Positions 8,801-15,941 of a DNA stretch of 55,770 bases are shown one piece after another. The translations under genes and the position numbers were made by a program. This DNA is from Promethearchaeota archaeon (GTDB lineage Archaea > Asgardarchaeota > Lokiarchaeia > Sigyniarchaeales > SOKP01): contig JAHLWP010000028.1 of NCBI GenBank assembly GCA_019057865.1, positions 1 through 55,770 on the forward strand, given 5' to 3'. Below the pieces are notes generated by a model. The model made no database searches. It saw only the letters and a list, made by a program, of their open reading frames with translations, and was not told the origin of the DNA. Position 1 is the first letter of the stretch; every line of letters begins with the position of its first letter.

Positions 8801-9326
8801 ACTCAGTTGGTTTTAAATTTTTTATGGCAGCGATTTTTCCTTGGCTCACAATAGCAAATTGGTTATCAGGATTAATATTCAAATCAGAAATTAATTTCTG
8901 AATTTCATGAGCTTGAACTTTTTTAAAATCATTGTCATTCTTTCTTTGAATTTTAAAAAATGGTGATTGTCCTCTGATTACAATTCTTCTTATTTTAATT
9001 ACTTCTTCATCTTTTTGAATATGAATTTCAACCAAGGTATGATTTTGGCCATTCCTTATGAAGTTTGACCATTTTTTATAACGCTCATCTCTCTCATTGC
9101 TTCCTAAAGCAAATTTAATTGCTTGGAATACAGATGTTTTACCACTCCAGTTAGGTCCTACAATAATTACAAATTTAGCTTTTCCAAAATCTACTTCATC
9201 CTTTTGGAAAGATAAGAAATTCTCTAAAATGACCTTTCTAATGAATATTTCTTTTCTTTGAGATAATTTATTGTTATTTTCTTTAAGGTTTAATTGTGAT
9301 TGAATGGTCATTTTTACCATATCCAC
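5832..9326 (-). CDS. smc: SMC chromosome condensation ATPase
   Basis: The 1164-residue protein shows full SMC architecture. The N-terminal head has a Walker A GPNWSGKTS (residues 57-65), followed by two long lysine/glutamate-rich coiled coils separated by a hinge at about residues 510-675 (GPIIDYLKYKDELSYAIESVLG and what follows). The C-terminal head has an LSGGQ signature near residue 1060 and a Walker B MFDEAGMFLD near 1084. The hinge distinguishes it from Rad50, which has a zinc hook. The signature region ALSGGQMSMISI differs from the common LSGGEK form, so it is a divergent SMC. SMC dimers entrap and loop DNA during segregation, with ScpA and ScpB encoded directly downstream. It follows the AAA-like gene by seven bases. 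An N-terminal extension of about 25 residues precedes the first beta strand; the internal ATG at residue 6 could also serve as start. Confidence 0.9.
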   Translation of the reverse strand: MDMVKMTIQSQLNLKENNNKLSQRKEIFIRKVILENFLSFQKDEVDFGKAKFVIIVGPNWSGKTSVFQAIKFALGSNERDERYKKWSNFIRNGQNHTLVEIHIQKDEEVIKIRRIVIRGQSPFFKIQRKNDNDFKKVQAHEIQKLISDLNINPDNQFAIVSQGKIAAIKNLKPTELCTFLEEGIGLKSLRDEILQQKNNLLNLNTELNSLISKKNTLNISLELIEPKLERLKQKNKLLQIKKKINDELLWANRDKLQKEINSLQERIKNLGLVIDGIKNKKEKHDKEIEELIGKITVEERNINKLSEKIGELNYQKQDLITKIQKWQKEKLMVKQELDTLAEEIEKIEKIANNFTKQKESLDIELNTIKRESKKIELNLDSLIKEQNQLVRKIKQNKTLLDEYNQIISEKKEKLKQLHENDNLNKSNKDEINQLFQSFKDIEHKLEKNKWFLENPTQNLLQQLDKELRNTSLKIYEIELEVKQLEIERSKKLRKLKLLQVSLRERRVILPSNISVLKDEINKRDLKVKGPIIDYLKYKDELSYAIESVLGEKLLYSFVAHDWDTLNLLKRLKNKYNAYCNIYVAKSTNITPLPKISANGVIGYLAELIDITDDDIEIKKVIYSKVKNCLVVKDYRSGIALYNDYNFKGKCVTLKGEQIVSYKYVYETPYLKRLKGLLSAGTQKEQSEILESEIKLSNDHISELKVEQSKLDEIQKDIFRKKEAFNDLLFNFNQKQRITTKKNLLYEQMHNLEKNNVSIQVEVQELDKKIKELKTQSDPDFFKWNDRIKEIPNELTLLNEEKKKWDVRLNENLQFLKEIEEKMSKHNNTLSLIGLEYKTKKENFQKADKSAFNIYQHLEQIDEELKDIEKIFLKSNGLKSQYQFEKSEIDKRNIQNTLKLEQENIKLNAFKQEFELKKKDLKRINSEIAPLILEEKIEIRPIDEIEKGLLKIEKELLKFLDIDDTILIERDQIISSLKEIVKNQRDIENDIKAAIKTENKMEKTYYNKFGLLIEDLQSKINQKFESSQIKSYCSLGLTGDFENLGVIIKAATSKEQLKSFSALSGGQMSMISICLILSLQEIKPSPLCMFDEAGMFLDEKNSEIAYQLIKSTLEGNPIQLLMFLPKSSTPLFNLAEKLIGIARVGKNEVSSVFKPKIIKKKRNNN

Positions 9327-9333
9327 TTAAATA

Positions 9334-10608
9334 CTATTTTCCAAAAGCTTGTTTAATATGATCCATCCTTTTCTTAGCCTTTTCTAAATTAATTTGGGCT
9401 CTATTTGGAGAATCATTAAGAATAAATGGATAAATCGCCAAAATTTTCCTATCATTATCTTCAAGAGGTTCATTTTTATTTAATTTATCAATTATTAGCA
9501 CAAGTTCATTATAATTTTTAGAAGCTGCATTTTCATATAATTGATTTAACATAAATTCGGAAGTGTTTGATTGTCGGATGTAATCAACAATCTCACTTAC
9601 GTCCGTAATGGTAATTTGTTCATTTTTTTTCTGATTTGGTATTGTTGGAATATTGAGTATTTTTTCTTCTGGGGATTCTATATCCTCCGAAATCTCTGAA
9701 ATTTTAGAGTTGATTGAAGGGATATATTCGCCTGATTCAATTAAATCGATTAAAATGTCTGTTATTTCATTACTAGTTTCATTTAATTCTGAATTTAAAA
9801 AGTGTTTAAAGATTCCAACTTTTAATAACTGATTTATATCTTTTACTTCCCAATTAACTGTATACTTAACTATAGCATTAACATCGAATACAATTTTAGG
9901 ATTTCTTTCCAAAAAATGTCTAAGTATTGTCTCTCTTTCTATTTCATTTAAAAGAGGTATTTTAATAAAAAGGTCAAATGTATTATATAATTGATTTGAA
10001 TTATCGGCTATCTCTTTTAAATCATAATTAATCCAAATTATTAGCAAATTTGAGTTAAGAAAGTTTAAATAACTATCGTTATTTTGCTGGATATCTATAA
10101 ACTTTTGTAATAAACTTTCTCCTTGTAAAATTTTCGTTAACTTCTTTTGTTGATTTATAATTATTAATTTCTTATTATCATTTTTTTCATAATTCGTTTG
10201 ATCAGGTTTATCTTTCTCTGCGTTACCAGTTTCTAATTCTTTTTCTGATTTTGAAGCCATACCAAGGCTTGTTATGATTGAATTAAAGTTGTTTAAAAAT
10301 TTATTTTGAGATTTCATAATCTCTTTATAATCTAACTCGATAAGATCTAAATAATAGTTGCTTGAAATTAACTTAATAAAATCAATTAGGTCTGTTCCTA
10401 GATTTATATTAATTAAAAGTGCTCCTTTTGGTTTAACATATTCCTGTATTACCATATCGTCACTTTTAGTTAACATTACCTTTATATAATTAATAATGTC
10501 ATTATATTTGTCCCGATAAAAGATATTTTCTTTATTAATATCAATTTCTGATGGTGAAATTAATCGAAAGTACTTTAAAAATTCCGGAATCTTACTTAAA
10601 TCATTCAT
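9334..10608 (-). CDS. Degenerate AAA+ protein (no Walker A) at head of SMC operon
   Basis: The 424-residue protein aligns by eye with a classic AAA domain, but the catalytic motifs are gone. A KPKGALLININLGTDL stretch occupies the place of PPKG-LL-GPPGTGKT, so the P-loop lysine is missing. An IIWINYD stretch replaces the Walker B acidic pair. The arginine-finger/sensor region then reads YNTFDLFIKIPLLNEIERETILRHFL, as in AAA proteins of the Cdc48/proteasome class, followed by an alpha-helical lid. The C-terminal 120 residues are acidic, then helical. The protein should not bind or hydrolyse ATP in the usual way and is more likely a scaffold or adaptor. Being first in the operon, seven bases before smc, suggests it works with the SMC-ScpAB ring. 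The exact role is unknown. Confidence 0.7.
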   Translation of the reverse strand: MNDLSKIPEFLKYFRLISPSEIDINKENIFYRDKYNDIINYIKVMLTKSDDMVIQEYVKPKGALLININLGTDLIDFIKLISSNYYLDLIELDYKEIMKSQNKFLNNFNSIITSLGMASKSEKELETGNAEKDKPDQTNYEKNDNKKLIIINQQKKLTKILQGESLLQKFIDIQQNNDSYLNFLNSNLLIIWINYDLKEIADNSNQLYNTFDLFIKIPLLNEIERETILRHFLERNPKIVFDVNAIVKYTVNWEVKDINQLLKVGIFKHFLNSELNETSNEITDILIDLIESGEYIPSINSKISEISEDIESPEEKILNIPTIPNQKKNEQITITDVSEIVDYIRQSNTSEFMLNQLYENAASKNYNELVLIIDKLNKNEPLEDNDRKILAIYPFILNDSPNRAQINLEKAKKRMDHIKQAFGK

Positions 10609-10867
10609 GAAAATTTTTCTTATTTATTTTGGCAAATTTATGAATATTATTTACATGGCAATTTACACATATATATTTAGCGATGACTATATTTTCCGAT
10701 AATTGGGATTTCGACAAAAACCATAAAACTTATAAGATTGTATTTTAGAAAAAGAATATCAATAGTTAATTTGAGGATTGAAAGACATATCCATATTACT
10801 CTATGAAAATGAACTCACTAATATTAAAAATTTCTAAACAATAAAAAAAAAATAAAAAGAGATTATA
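10609..10867. other. Intergenic region upstream of condensin-like operon
   Basis: This stretch of about 260 bases lies between the AAA-like gene and the DUF2769 gene, both on the minus strand. It is AT-rich and holds the presumed promoter of the condensin operon and the T-rich end of the DUF2769 transcript. I see no open frame with coding character, no tRNA and no strong hairpin. Confidence 0.4.
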
Positions 10868-11116
10868 TTACTTTTGTTCCCATGGCATACAGAAAAATCC
10901 CTTTTCTAATTCATATTTTGAGAACAACCCACAACCAAAACAGCTACATCCTTTATTTTCTACTTGGTCTTTAGTTTTAGTTGTTTGTCCTCTCGAACAG
11001 AATAAGGCATGTGGCTCAAACTCATTAAGTTGATTTGGTTTGAAAGAAGGACAAGGTCCACAAAATTTTCTGCATTCATTCATTGATTCTTCTGTATCTG
11101 GAACCGGTAATGGCAT
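10868..11116 (-). CDS. DUF2769 cysteine-rich small protein
   Basis: The 82-residue protein carries nine cysteines in the order C-x3-C-x2-CPSF, then LFCSRGQ, then KGCSCFGCG and FFC. This pattern is that of DUF2769 proteins, small archaeal proteins whose clustered cysteines probably bind an iron-sulfur cluster or zinc. The function of the family is not established. It lies just downstream of arsR on the same strand, with a gap of about 120 bases, and could be co-transcribed with it or be independent. The start ATG at 11116 is preceded by a T/A-rich leader without an obvious Shine-Dalgarno. Because of its cysteine content, a link to the adjacent metalloid cluster is possible but only a guess. 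Confidence 0.75.
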   Translation of the reverse strand: MPLPVPDTEESMNECRKFCGPCPSFKPNQLNEFEPHALFCSRGQTTKTKDQVENKGCSCFGCGLFSKYELEKGFFCMPWEQK

Positions 11117-11239
11117 AATTTTTATCCTTATTTTTTAATAACAATTTTAACTCATAATTTATGATTACGTTCAAAAAAAACTGATTAACTTTTAAATTTA
11201 ATATTTATAGAATATTAGTTCTGAATGAAAACGATCTAA

Positions 11240-11632
11240 TTAATCAAAATCAAATTCTTCACTTAATATCCTTAAATATGATTTTAATTGGTTTTTAACC
11301 AATCCGTAATAAGTGAATTTACCTTTCTTCCATCCCCGAATTAAGTCCACTTTTTCAAGCTCTCTTAAATGATGAGATATTGATGGTTGAGATTTATCTA
11401 ATATGACCTCTAATTCGCAAACGCAACGATCTTTCTCTTTCAAGGCATATAATATTGTTAAACGCTCTTTATTACCTATTGCATTTAAACTAGTCAACAT
11501 AGCATTGAAATTATCATTATAGCTTAAATTATTACCTAAATTTTGCAAACTTTCAAATAATTTCTCACTATCGATGCATTCCTCACAGCTGCATAGCATC
11601 CCTTTAATTTCTGTTTTTCTTTTTTGTTTCAT
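11240..11632 (-). CDS. arsR: ArsR/SmtB-family metalloregulator
   Basis: The 130-residue protein has a typical ArsR winged helix (residues about 45-115): ERLTILYALKEKDRCVCELEVILDKSQPSISHHLRELEKVDLI. The cysteine pair C70/C72 lies at the start of the recognition helix region, as in the As(III)-sensing ELCVCDL motif. Three further cysteines near the N-terminus (C14, C16, C19) could complete a thiolate site for arsenite, antimonite or another soft metal. Such repressors leave their operator when the metal binds. The gene diverges from acr3, and the ArsR-type palindrome at 11704-11717 lies between them, so it probably represses acr3 and the genes behind it (hgcA fusion, hgcB), and perhaps itself. 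Confidence 0.9.
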   Translation of the reverse strand: MKQKRKTEIKGMLCSCEECIDSEKLFESLQNLGNNLSYNDNFNAMLTSLNAIGNKERLTILYALKEKDRCVCELEVILDKSQPSISHHLRELEKVDLIRGWKKGKFTYYGLVKNQLKSYLRILSEEFDFD

Positions 11633-11703
11633 AAAAAATCAATTTTATCATTATTATCTTGATAGAAGCCACAAGATTATAAAAGTTTTACCCATATCGA
11701 ATT

Positions 11704-11717
11704 ATTTGAATTCAAAT
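11704..11717. promoter_or_regulatory. ArsR-type operator palindrome
   Basis: The 14-base sequence ATTTGAATTCAAAT is a perfect inverted repeat, midway between the divergent arsR and acr3 starts. ArsR-family operators typically contain TTCAAA/TTTGAA half-sites in this form, so it is a plausible binding site for the adjacent regulator. An AAAAGTTTTA box about 20 bases upstream may be the TATA element for acr3. Placement between TATA and start would allow simple occlusion of transcription. Confidence 0.6.
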
Positions 11718-11797
11718 CGAAATATTTTTATTTGAACAATTCTATTAATAACTCAAGCTTTAACAAAATATTCAACAATTTTTTAAATCAGGTTAAA

Positions 11798-12868
11798 ATG
11801 AGTGAGTTACAAATCGAAAAAGTTATAGAAAGTGAAGTTGAAAAACCTAAAAAAATTAGTATTTTCGAAAAATTATTGCCTCTTTGGGTATTATTATGCA
11901 TAATAGCAGGAATATTATTATCTCAATTAATCCCTCAAATTAGTGAAGGTATTGATGCATTGCAGATTGGTGGAATCTCAATACCAATAGGTATATGCCT
12001 ATTTTTAATGATGTATCCAGCAATGTTAAATATCCAAGCATCTGAACTTAAGAAACTAGGAAAAAATCCTAAACCAATTATCTTAACTTTAGTATCAAAT
12101 TGGCTTATTGCGCCTTTTGTAGGCCTAGCAATGGTAAATCTATTTTTACAAGGAACTAGCAATACAATAAAAGAATTAACAGTGGCTATAATACTTCTAA
12201 GTTCAAGTCCATGCACAGCAATGGTTTTAGTGTGGGGTTGGATGGCTAAAGGAAACCAAGAACAGAATGTAGTGAATACAAGCCTGAATACAATAACGAT
12301 TATCTTTCTATATGTTCCTATGGTTACTTTTTTAACAGGTATTAAAAATATTCAAATCGATTGGATACTTTTATTGATTTCATTAGTATTCTTTATTGGA
12401 CTTCCATTATTCTTAGGCATACTCAGTAAACGATTGGTTATTGCATCTAAAGGAGAAGATTGGTTTAATAATACATATCGTCCTTTCGTTGGGAAAATCT
12501 CGATTATTGCATTGTTAACAACATTAATAGTCCTATTTTCATTAAATGGTGATGTTTTAATAAATAATCCGAATTATTTATTATTAGTTTCAATTCCACT
12601 CTTGGTTGGCTTCGTCATTGTAGTAGGATATAATGTAATTATGACAATAATCTTTAAATTGAAATATAAAGAAGCAGTAATTACAGTTATAATTGGTTCT
12701 TCAAGTCATTTCGAGATAGCAATTGCTACTGCTATAGCTATATATGGAATTGGATCTATTGCCGCTTTAGGTACAACTATGGGGTTATTCTGGGAAGTTC
12801 CAGTGATGCTTTCTATAGTATATTTAGGAAGATATTTAGAAAAAAAAGGTTTTTGGAAAACGAATTAA
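11798..12868 (+). CDS. acr3: ACR3-family arsenite efflux permease
   Basis: The protein (356 residues from the ATG at 11798; an upstream TTG at 11732 would add 22) has about ten membrane helices. It matches the ACR3 branch of the bile acid/arsenite transporter superfamily: MMYPAMLNIQASEL in helix 2, NWLIAPF, and SPCTAMVLVWGWMAKG, where Cys139 corresponds to the essential membrane cysteine of ACR3 proteins. The C-terminal half has the family's SSSHFEIAIATAIAIYG and EVPVML segments. The family exports arsenite, some members antimonite, using the proton gradient. An AGGTT element precedes the ATG at 11798, which I prefer as start. It lies 52 bases before the HgcA fusion gene and probably forms one transcript with it under ArsR control. 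Confidence 0.9.
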   Translation: MSELQIEKVIESEVEKPKKISIFEKLLPLWVLLCIIAGILLSQLIPQISEGIDALQIGGISIPIGICLFLMMYPAMLNIQASELKKLGKNPKPIILTLVSNWLIAPFVGLAMVNLFLQGTSNTIKELTVAIILLSSSPCTAMVLVWGWMAKGNQEQNVVNTSLNTITIIFLYVPMVTFLTGIKNIQIDWILLLISLVFFIGLPLFLGILSKRLVIASKGEDWFNNTYRPFVGKISIIALLTTLIVLFSLNGDVLINNPNYLLLVSIPLLVGFVIVVGYNVIMTIIFKLKYKEAVITVIIGSSSHFEIAIATAIAIYGIGSIAALGTTMGLFWEVPVMLSIVYLGRYLEKKGFWKTN

Positions 12869-12920
12869 AATAGAATTTTTTTATTAATTAAAATTTAAAT
12901 TAGAGATATATCGTGCGCTT

Positions 12921-14579
12921 ATGGCAGTCGTTTATATGCGAAAACTGGAAGAGGAACCCGAATCTTATGATTCTAAATTTACAACCCTTACAAAGGGAGT
13001 AAATCTTGAAGTTCAAGACTGGGTTCTAAATCATGTTAATTCTTCGGAGTCAATATTAGAAATAGGATGTGGTACTGGCTCTCTTGCATCAAAAGTGGCT
13101 TTAAAGGGGAATAATGTTATTGCGATCGATAAAAATTTCCAAATGATTAATTATGCAATGCAGAATTATCCTAATAACATATCCAGTGAGAATCTTTTAT
13201 ATCAAATTGGTTCATTTACTGATTTACCCGTCGAAATATGTTCTCAAGATGTTGTGATAAGTACTTTTATGTTATCTGAACTTCGTCCATTAGAACAGCA
13301 AATCCTTCTTAGAAACATTTGGAGGGTATTAAAACCAAATGGTCACTTAATTTTGGCTGCTGAATTTGTTCCTTCTGGTTTTTGGAAATTAACGTTTAAG
13401 ATTAAAAGGTGGCGGTATAAGAAGAAGTTAAAACGACTCCGTTTAAAGAGTACATTTCTTGTTAAATGGTTTTTTAAATATATAGAACCTATAGGATTTA
13501 AAATCAATTCTCAGAAAAAATGGAAGTATGATTCAATTCAAGCAATAGAACTTAGAAAAGTTAATGATAAAAAAAATAAAGAGCCTGGTTATTATAAACC
13601 TGAAAAAAAAAGATTTAAAGGACTGCTATCGCAATTAAGAATTTATCGTTGTATTTTAACTGGACAAGTTGATCGGGTTCCTATTGAACCTGGAATTTAT
13701 CAATCTGGGAATCCCAATAAAATGTCACCTATAATTGTAACTGCCAATTATGAATATACATATATTAAAGTTATGCGTGATCTTAAAGGGCTCGATGCTT
13801 GGGTATTATGTGTGGATTCAAACGGAATTAATGTATGGTGTGCCGCTCGCGGTAATGATTTTGGTAATAAACAACTTCTTGAGGTAGTAGAAGCAACAGG
13901 GATTAAAAATCTAACTGAGAAAAAAATATTAATACTTCCACAACTCTCGGCTGGAGGAGTTGCAATACCTCAACTTCCAAAAAAGTCTGAGAAATTCCCA
14001 TTTAGAATTAAATATGGCCCTGTTTGGTCAAAATTTATTCCTCAGTTTGTAGAAGATGAGGCAACTCGAAAACCAGAACATATGAAACTAGCAAGATTTA
14101 CGCTATTCCATCGAATTCGTGCCGGAATAACTCACACGACATTTTTATTTCGAAAAATATTTCTCTTACCTTTATTTGCACTAATAATACTATTCTCAGC
14201 TTTAAATTGGTTTTACAAATTATGGTGGATTGGTGAGTTAACTCTCTCGATACTATGCATAAATTTAGTTATAGTACTCTTATTTCCCCTTGCAAGATTC
14301 ACTAGAAGATTTATATTCAAAGGGATTTTTTTTGGGGTAATTAACATTATTCTCTTTGGAAGTTTATCATATTTAATTCATAGCTCGATATACTATATAC
14401 TCTGGCATATATGTTTTTACTTTTGGATTACTTTCTTCTCAACAATGTCATTTAGTGGATACACAATGGCTACAAGCCAAAGAGAAATTCAAGAGGAATA
14501 TCCAATATTTAGTGTAATAAATAAAATTTTGTTTGTTTTAAGTTTGATTTTTCTAACTTTAGGAATTATATTTTATTAA
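12921..14579 (+). CDS. hgcA: SAM methyltransferase-HgcA fusion (mercury-methylation corrinoid protein)
   Basis: This is a single frame of 552 residues. Residues about 30-215 are a class I SAM methyltransferase: motif I ILEIGCGTGSL, an acidic IAID after strand 2, and WRVLKPNGHLIL. Residues about 232-400 are the HgcA corrinoid domain: IEPGIYQSGNP, VTANYEYT, LDAWVLCVDSNGINVWCAARG, LILPQL, YGPV. The cap-helix cysteine that ligates cobalt in HgcA is Cys307 in NVWCAARG (consensus N-V/I-WCA-A/S-GK, so the GK is changed to RG). Residues about 405-552 form five membrane helices, as in known HgcA. HgcA passes a methyl group from its corrinoid to Hg(II). Known HgcA proteins lack an N-terminal SAM methyltransferase, so the fusion is unusual. 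hgcB follows after 49 bases; acr3 precedes. Confidence 0.92.
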   Translation: MAVVYMRKLEEEPESYDSKFTTLTKGVNLEVQDWVLNHVNSSESILEIGCGTGSLASKVALKGNNVIAIDKNFQMINYAMQNYPNNISSENLLYQIGSFTDLPVEICSQDVVISTFMLSELRPLEQQILLRNIWRVLKPNGHLILAAEFVPSGFWKLTFKIKRWRYKKKLKRLRLKSTFLVKWFFKYIEPIGFKINSQKKWKYDSIQAIELRKVNDKKNKEPGYYKPEKKRFKGLLSQLRIYRCILTGQVDRVPIEPGIYQSGNPNKMSPIIVTANYEYTYIKVMRDLKGLDAWVLCVDSNGINVWCAARGNDFGNKQLLEVVEATGIKNLTEKKILILPQLSAGGVAIPQLPKKSEKFPFRIKYGPVWSKFIPQFVEDEATRKPEHMKLARFTLFHRIRAGITHTTFLFRKIFLLPLFALIILFSALNWFYKLWWIGELTLSILCINLVIVLLFPLARFTRRFIFKGIFFGVINIILFGSLSYLIHSSIYYILWHICFYFWITFFSTMSFSGYTMATSQREIQEEYPIFSVINKILFVLSLIFLTLGIIFY

Positions 14580-14628
14580 AAAAACTTTAAAAAAATTGAA
14601 AGGTATAAAAAAATAAAAGGTAAGAAAG

Positions 14629-14994
14629 ATGACAGAAATAAATCTTAAATCATTTAATTTTACTGAAATTGTAAAAGATCTACGGATTTTTATTGATAAA
14701 CAAATCTGTAATGGCTGTGGGCTTTGTGGAGAAATTTGCCCATTTGGTCTTCCTCAAGTCACTGATTCTGGTAAATATGAAATAAGAAATCCTAATTTAT
14801 GTACAGAATGCAGTGCTTGTAAAAGAAATTGCCCAACGCAAGCAATTATATTGAATGAACGAAAGGGTTGTGGTTGCTTATGGGATGCCAGAGGACGAGC
14901 GAAAAGTTCTAAAAAAGGAAATATTAAGGAGAATAGTTGTGCCTGCGGTTCAGACACACAATCAAATTCAAATAATAGTTGTTGTGGAGCATAG
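14629..14994 (+). CDS. hgcB: HgcB ferredoxin partner of HgcA
   Basis: The 121-residue protein has two 4Fe-4S motifs: C27-x2-C30-x2-C33-x3-CP (residues 27-38) and C58-x2-C61-x2-C64-x3-CP (58-69). After the second cluster comes a cysteine-rich tail: C81/C83, C104/C106, and a terminal C118-C119 pair, matching the conserved extra cysteine and C-terminal vicinal cysteines of HgcB. HgcB reduces the HgcA corrinoid and its tail cysteines are thought to shuttle Hg(II). The tail here is longer and richer in CxC pairs than usual. A GGTAAGA element precedes the ATG. The pairing with hgcA in the canonical order makes the identification secure. It is likely co-transcribed with hgcA and the CAC protein behind it. 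Confidence 0.92.
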   Translation: MTEINLKSFNFTEIVKDLRIFIDKQICNGCGLCGEICPFGLPQVTDSGKYEIRNPNLCTECSACKRNCPTQAIILNERKGCGCLWDARGRAKSSKKGNIKENSCACGSDTQSNSNNSCCGA

Positions 14995-15030
14995 TATATT
15001 AAAGTTAATTGAAAGATAGAGGTATAAAAT

Positions 15031-15351
15031 ATGAAAAGTGAAGAATTAAAAAGTATACCCATAAAAGATAACAAGAAAACAATAGATTCCAGTAAATTAC
15101 AGGTAGATATATATGTTCCTTTGGATGCATGTGCATGCGAATGGTCTCAGTTTATGAATTTAATATTCAATGCTATTACGCCATATATAAAGCATATCAA
15201 GCACGAAACAAAATCACTAAACTCAGAAGAAGCACAAAATCTTAATCTGCATAGCAATTGTGTAATTGTAGATGGAGAGAAAAGATTTTCTTCATCATTT
15301 ACACTTAAGAAGGAACTACCAAAACTTCTTAAAGCTAGAGGACTTATTTAG
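15031..15351 (+). CDS. Thioredoxin-fold protein with CAC motif
   Basis: The 106-residue protein has a thioredoxin-like plan: strand VDIYVPL, then D-ACACEW at the N-terminus of a long helix (C34 and C36 in a CxC rather than CxxC arrangement), helix SQFMNLIFNAITPY, a second strand, the helix LNSEEAQNLNL, strand NCVIVDGE and a final helix. A third cysteine lies in NCVIV. The CxC motif and loss of the cis-proline region suggest metal or metalloid thiol chemistry rather than ordinary disulfide exchange. An AGAGGT Shine-Dalgarno precedes the ATG, 36 bases after hgcB, so it is part of the same transcript. It may deliver metal to HgcB or Acr3, or act as a reductant; this is inference from context. 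Confidence 0.7.
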   Translation: MKSEELKSIPIKDNKKTIDSSKLQVDIYVPLDACACEWSQFMNLIFNAITPYIKHIKHETKSLNSEEAQNLNLHSNCVIVDGEKRFSSSFTLKKELPKLLKARGLI

Positions 15352-15381
15352 AAGGTAATTTTTATTTTTTTATATTATTTA

Positions 15382-15744
15382 TTGGGGGTGATAATAAAAA
15401 TTAAGAAAATTAAGTTAACAATTTTTGCTCCGGATCCTGAAAAGAAGTTATCAAATGGACTTGATTACAACTTAACTATAGATGATAATGGATCAATAAT
15501 TGACGCATTAAGCATTTTAGATAAAATTATTTATGAAAATCCTGAAAAATCTATTTTCCCCATATATAAAGGCTTAATTCACAGTTATCTTCAGTTAATA
15601 TGGGACGCTGAGGAAAATGCTATTTATGACGATTGTGCAGTAAACGCCTATGGCCCAAACAAAGAATTCATACCTTTACACGAAGATATAAATTTTAACT
15701 TATATCCTGATAGTGAAATTACAATAGCTGTTCATGCTGATTGA
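15382..15744 (+). CDS. MoaD/ubiquitin-like small protein in hgcAB cluster
   Basis: The protein (120 residues from a TTG; a GTG at 15388 is also possible) shows a beta-grasp-like order: strand KIKLTIFA, strand DYNLTID, helix SIIDALSILDKIIYE, a long middle loop, and a final FNLYPDSEITIAVHA strand resembling the last strand of MoaD. It lacks the C-terminal GG used for adenylation and sulfur transfer, so it is not a normal sulfur carrier. A conserved-looking IYDDCAVNAYGPN segment occupies the middle. The function is unknown. It follows the thioredoxin-like gene closely and precedes the arsC remnant, so it appears to belong to the metalloid cluster. The start is uncertain since GGGGGTG serves both as ribosome site and codon. 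Confidence 0.55.
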   Translation: MGVIIKIKKIKLTIFAPDPEKKLSNGLDYNLTIDDNGSIIDALSILDKIIYENPEKSIFPIYKGLIHSYLQLIWDAEENAIYDDCAVNAYGPNKEFIPLHEDINFNLYPDSEITIAVHAD

Positions 15745-15756
15745 TGAGCTGATGTT

Positions 15757-15876
15757 ATGAAAGAACGATTAGATTATGGCATATTTAAACGGATTATTAT
15801 GAAAAAATATGGAAAGGATCATGAAACATATGCCCATTATTTTAAAACCAGAAGAAATAATAAATATTTTGAATGA
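15757..15876 (+). CDS. Small ORF of 39 residues, unknown
   Basis: A short frame starts at an ATG 12 bases after the MoaD-like gene and ends at a TGA. It is basic, with several lysines, arginines and tyrosines (FKRIIMKKYGKDHETYAHYFKTRR), and resembles nothing I know. After the TGA the frame stays open for about 30 codons, so it could be the N-terminus of a degraded gene rather than a real small protein. Its position just before the arsC remnant makes decay the more likely explanation. Confidence 0.25.
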   Translation: MKERLDYGIFKRIIMKKYGKDHETYAHYFKTRRNNKYFE

Positions 15877-15941
15877 TGTCTTTCAAAAAATGATAGTGAA
15901 AGATTGACAATAGGAATGTCTCCTAAATATTTTATATATAT

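Noticed and set aside
5832..9326. SMC gene as Rad50 or a phage-defence (Wadjet/MukB) homologue
   Set aside because: It has an SMC hinge and no CxxC zinc hook, and is followed by ScpA- and ScpB-like genes; no topoisomerase-like JetD is present, so a condensin role is favoured.
15874..15876. TGA followed by an open frame as a possible selenocysteine codon
   Set aside because: The frame before and after does not match a known selenoprotein, no clear SECIS-like hairpin was seen, and the neighbouring arsC remnant is scrambled, so a degraded region is more likely.
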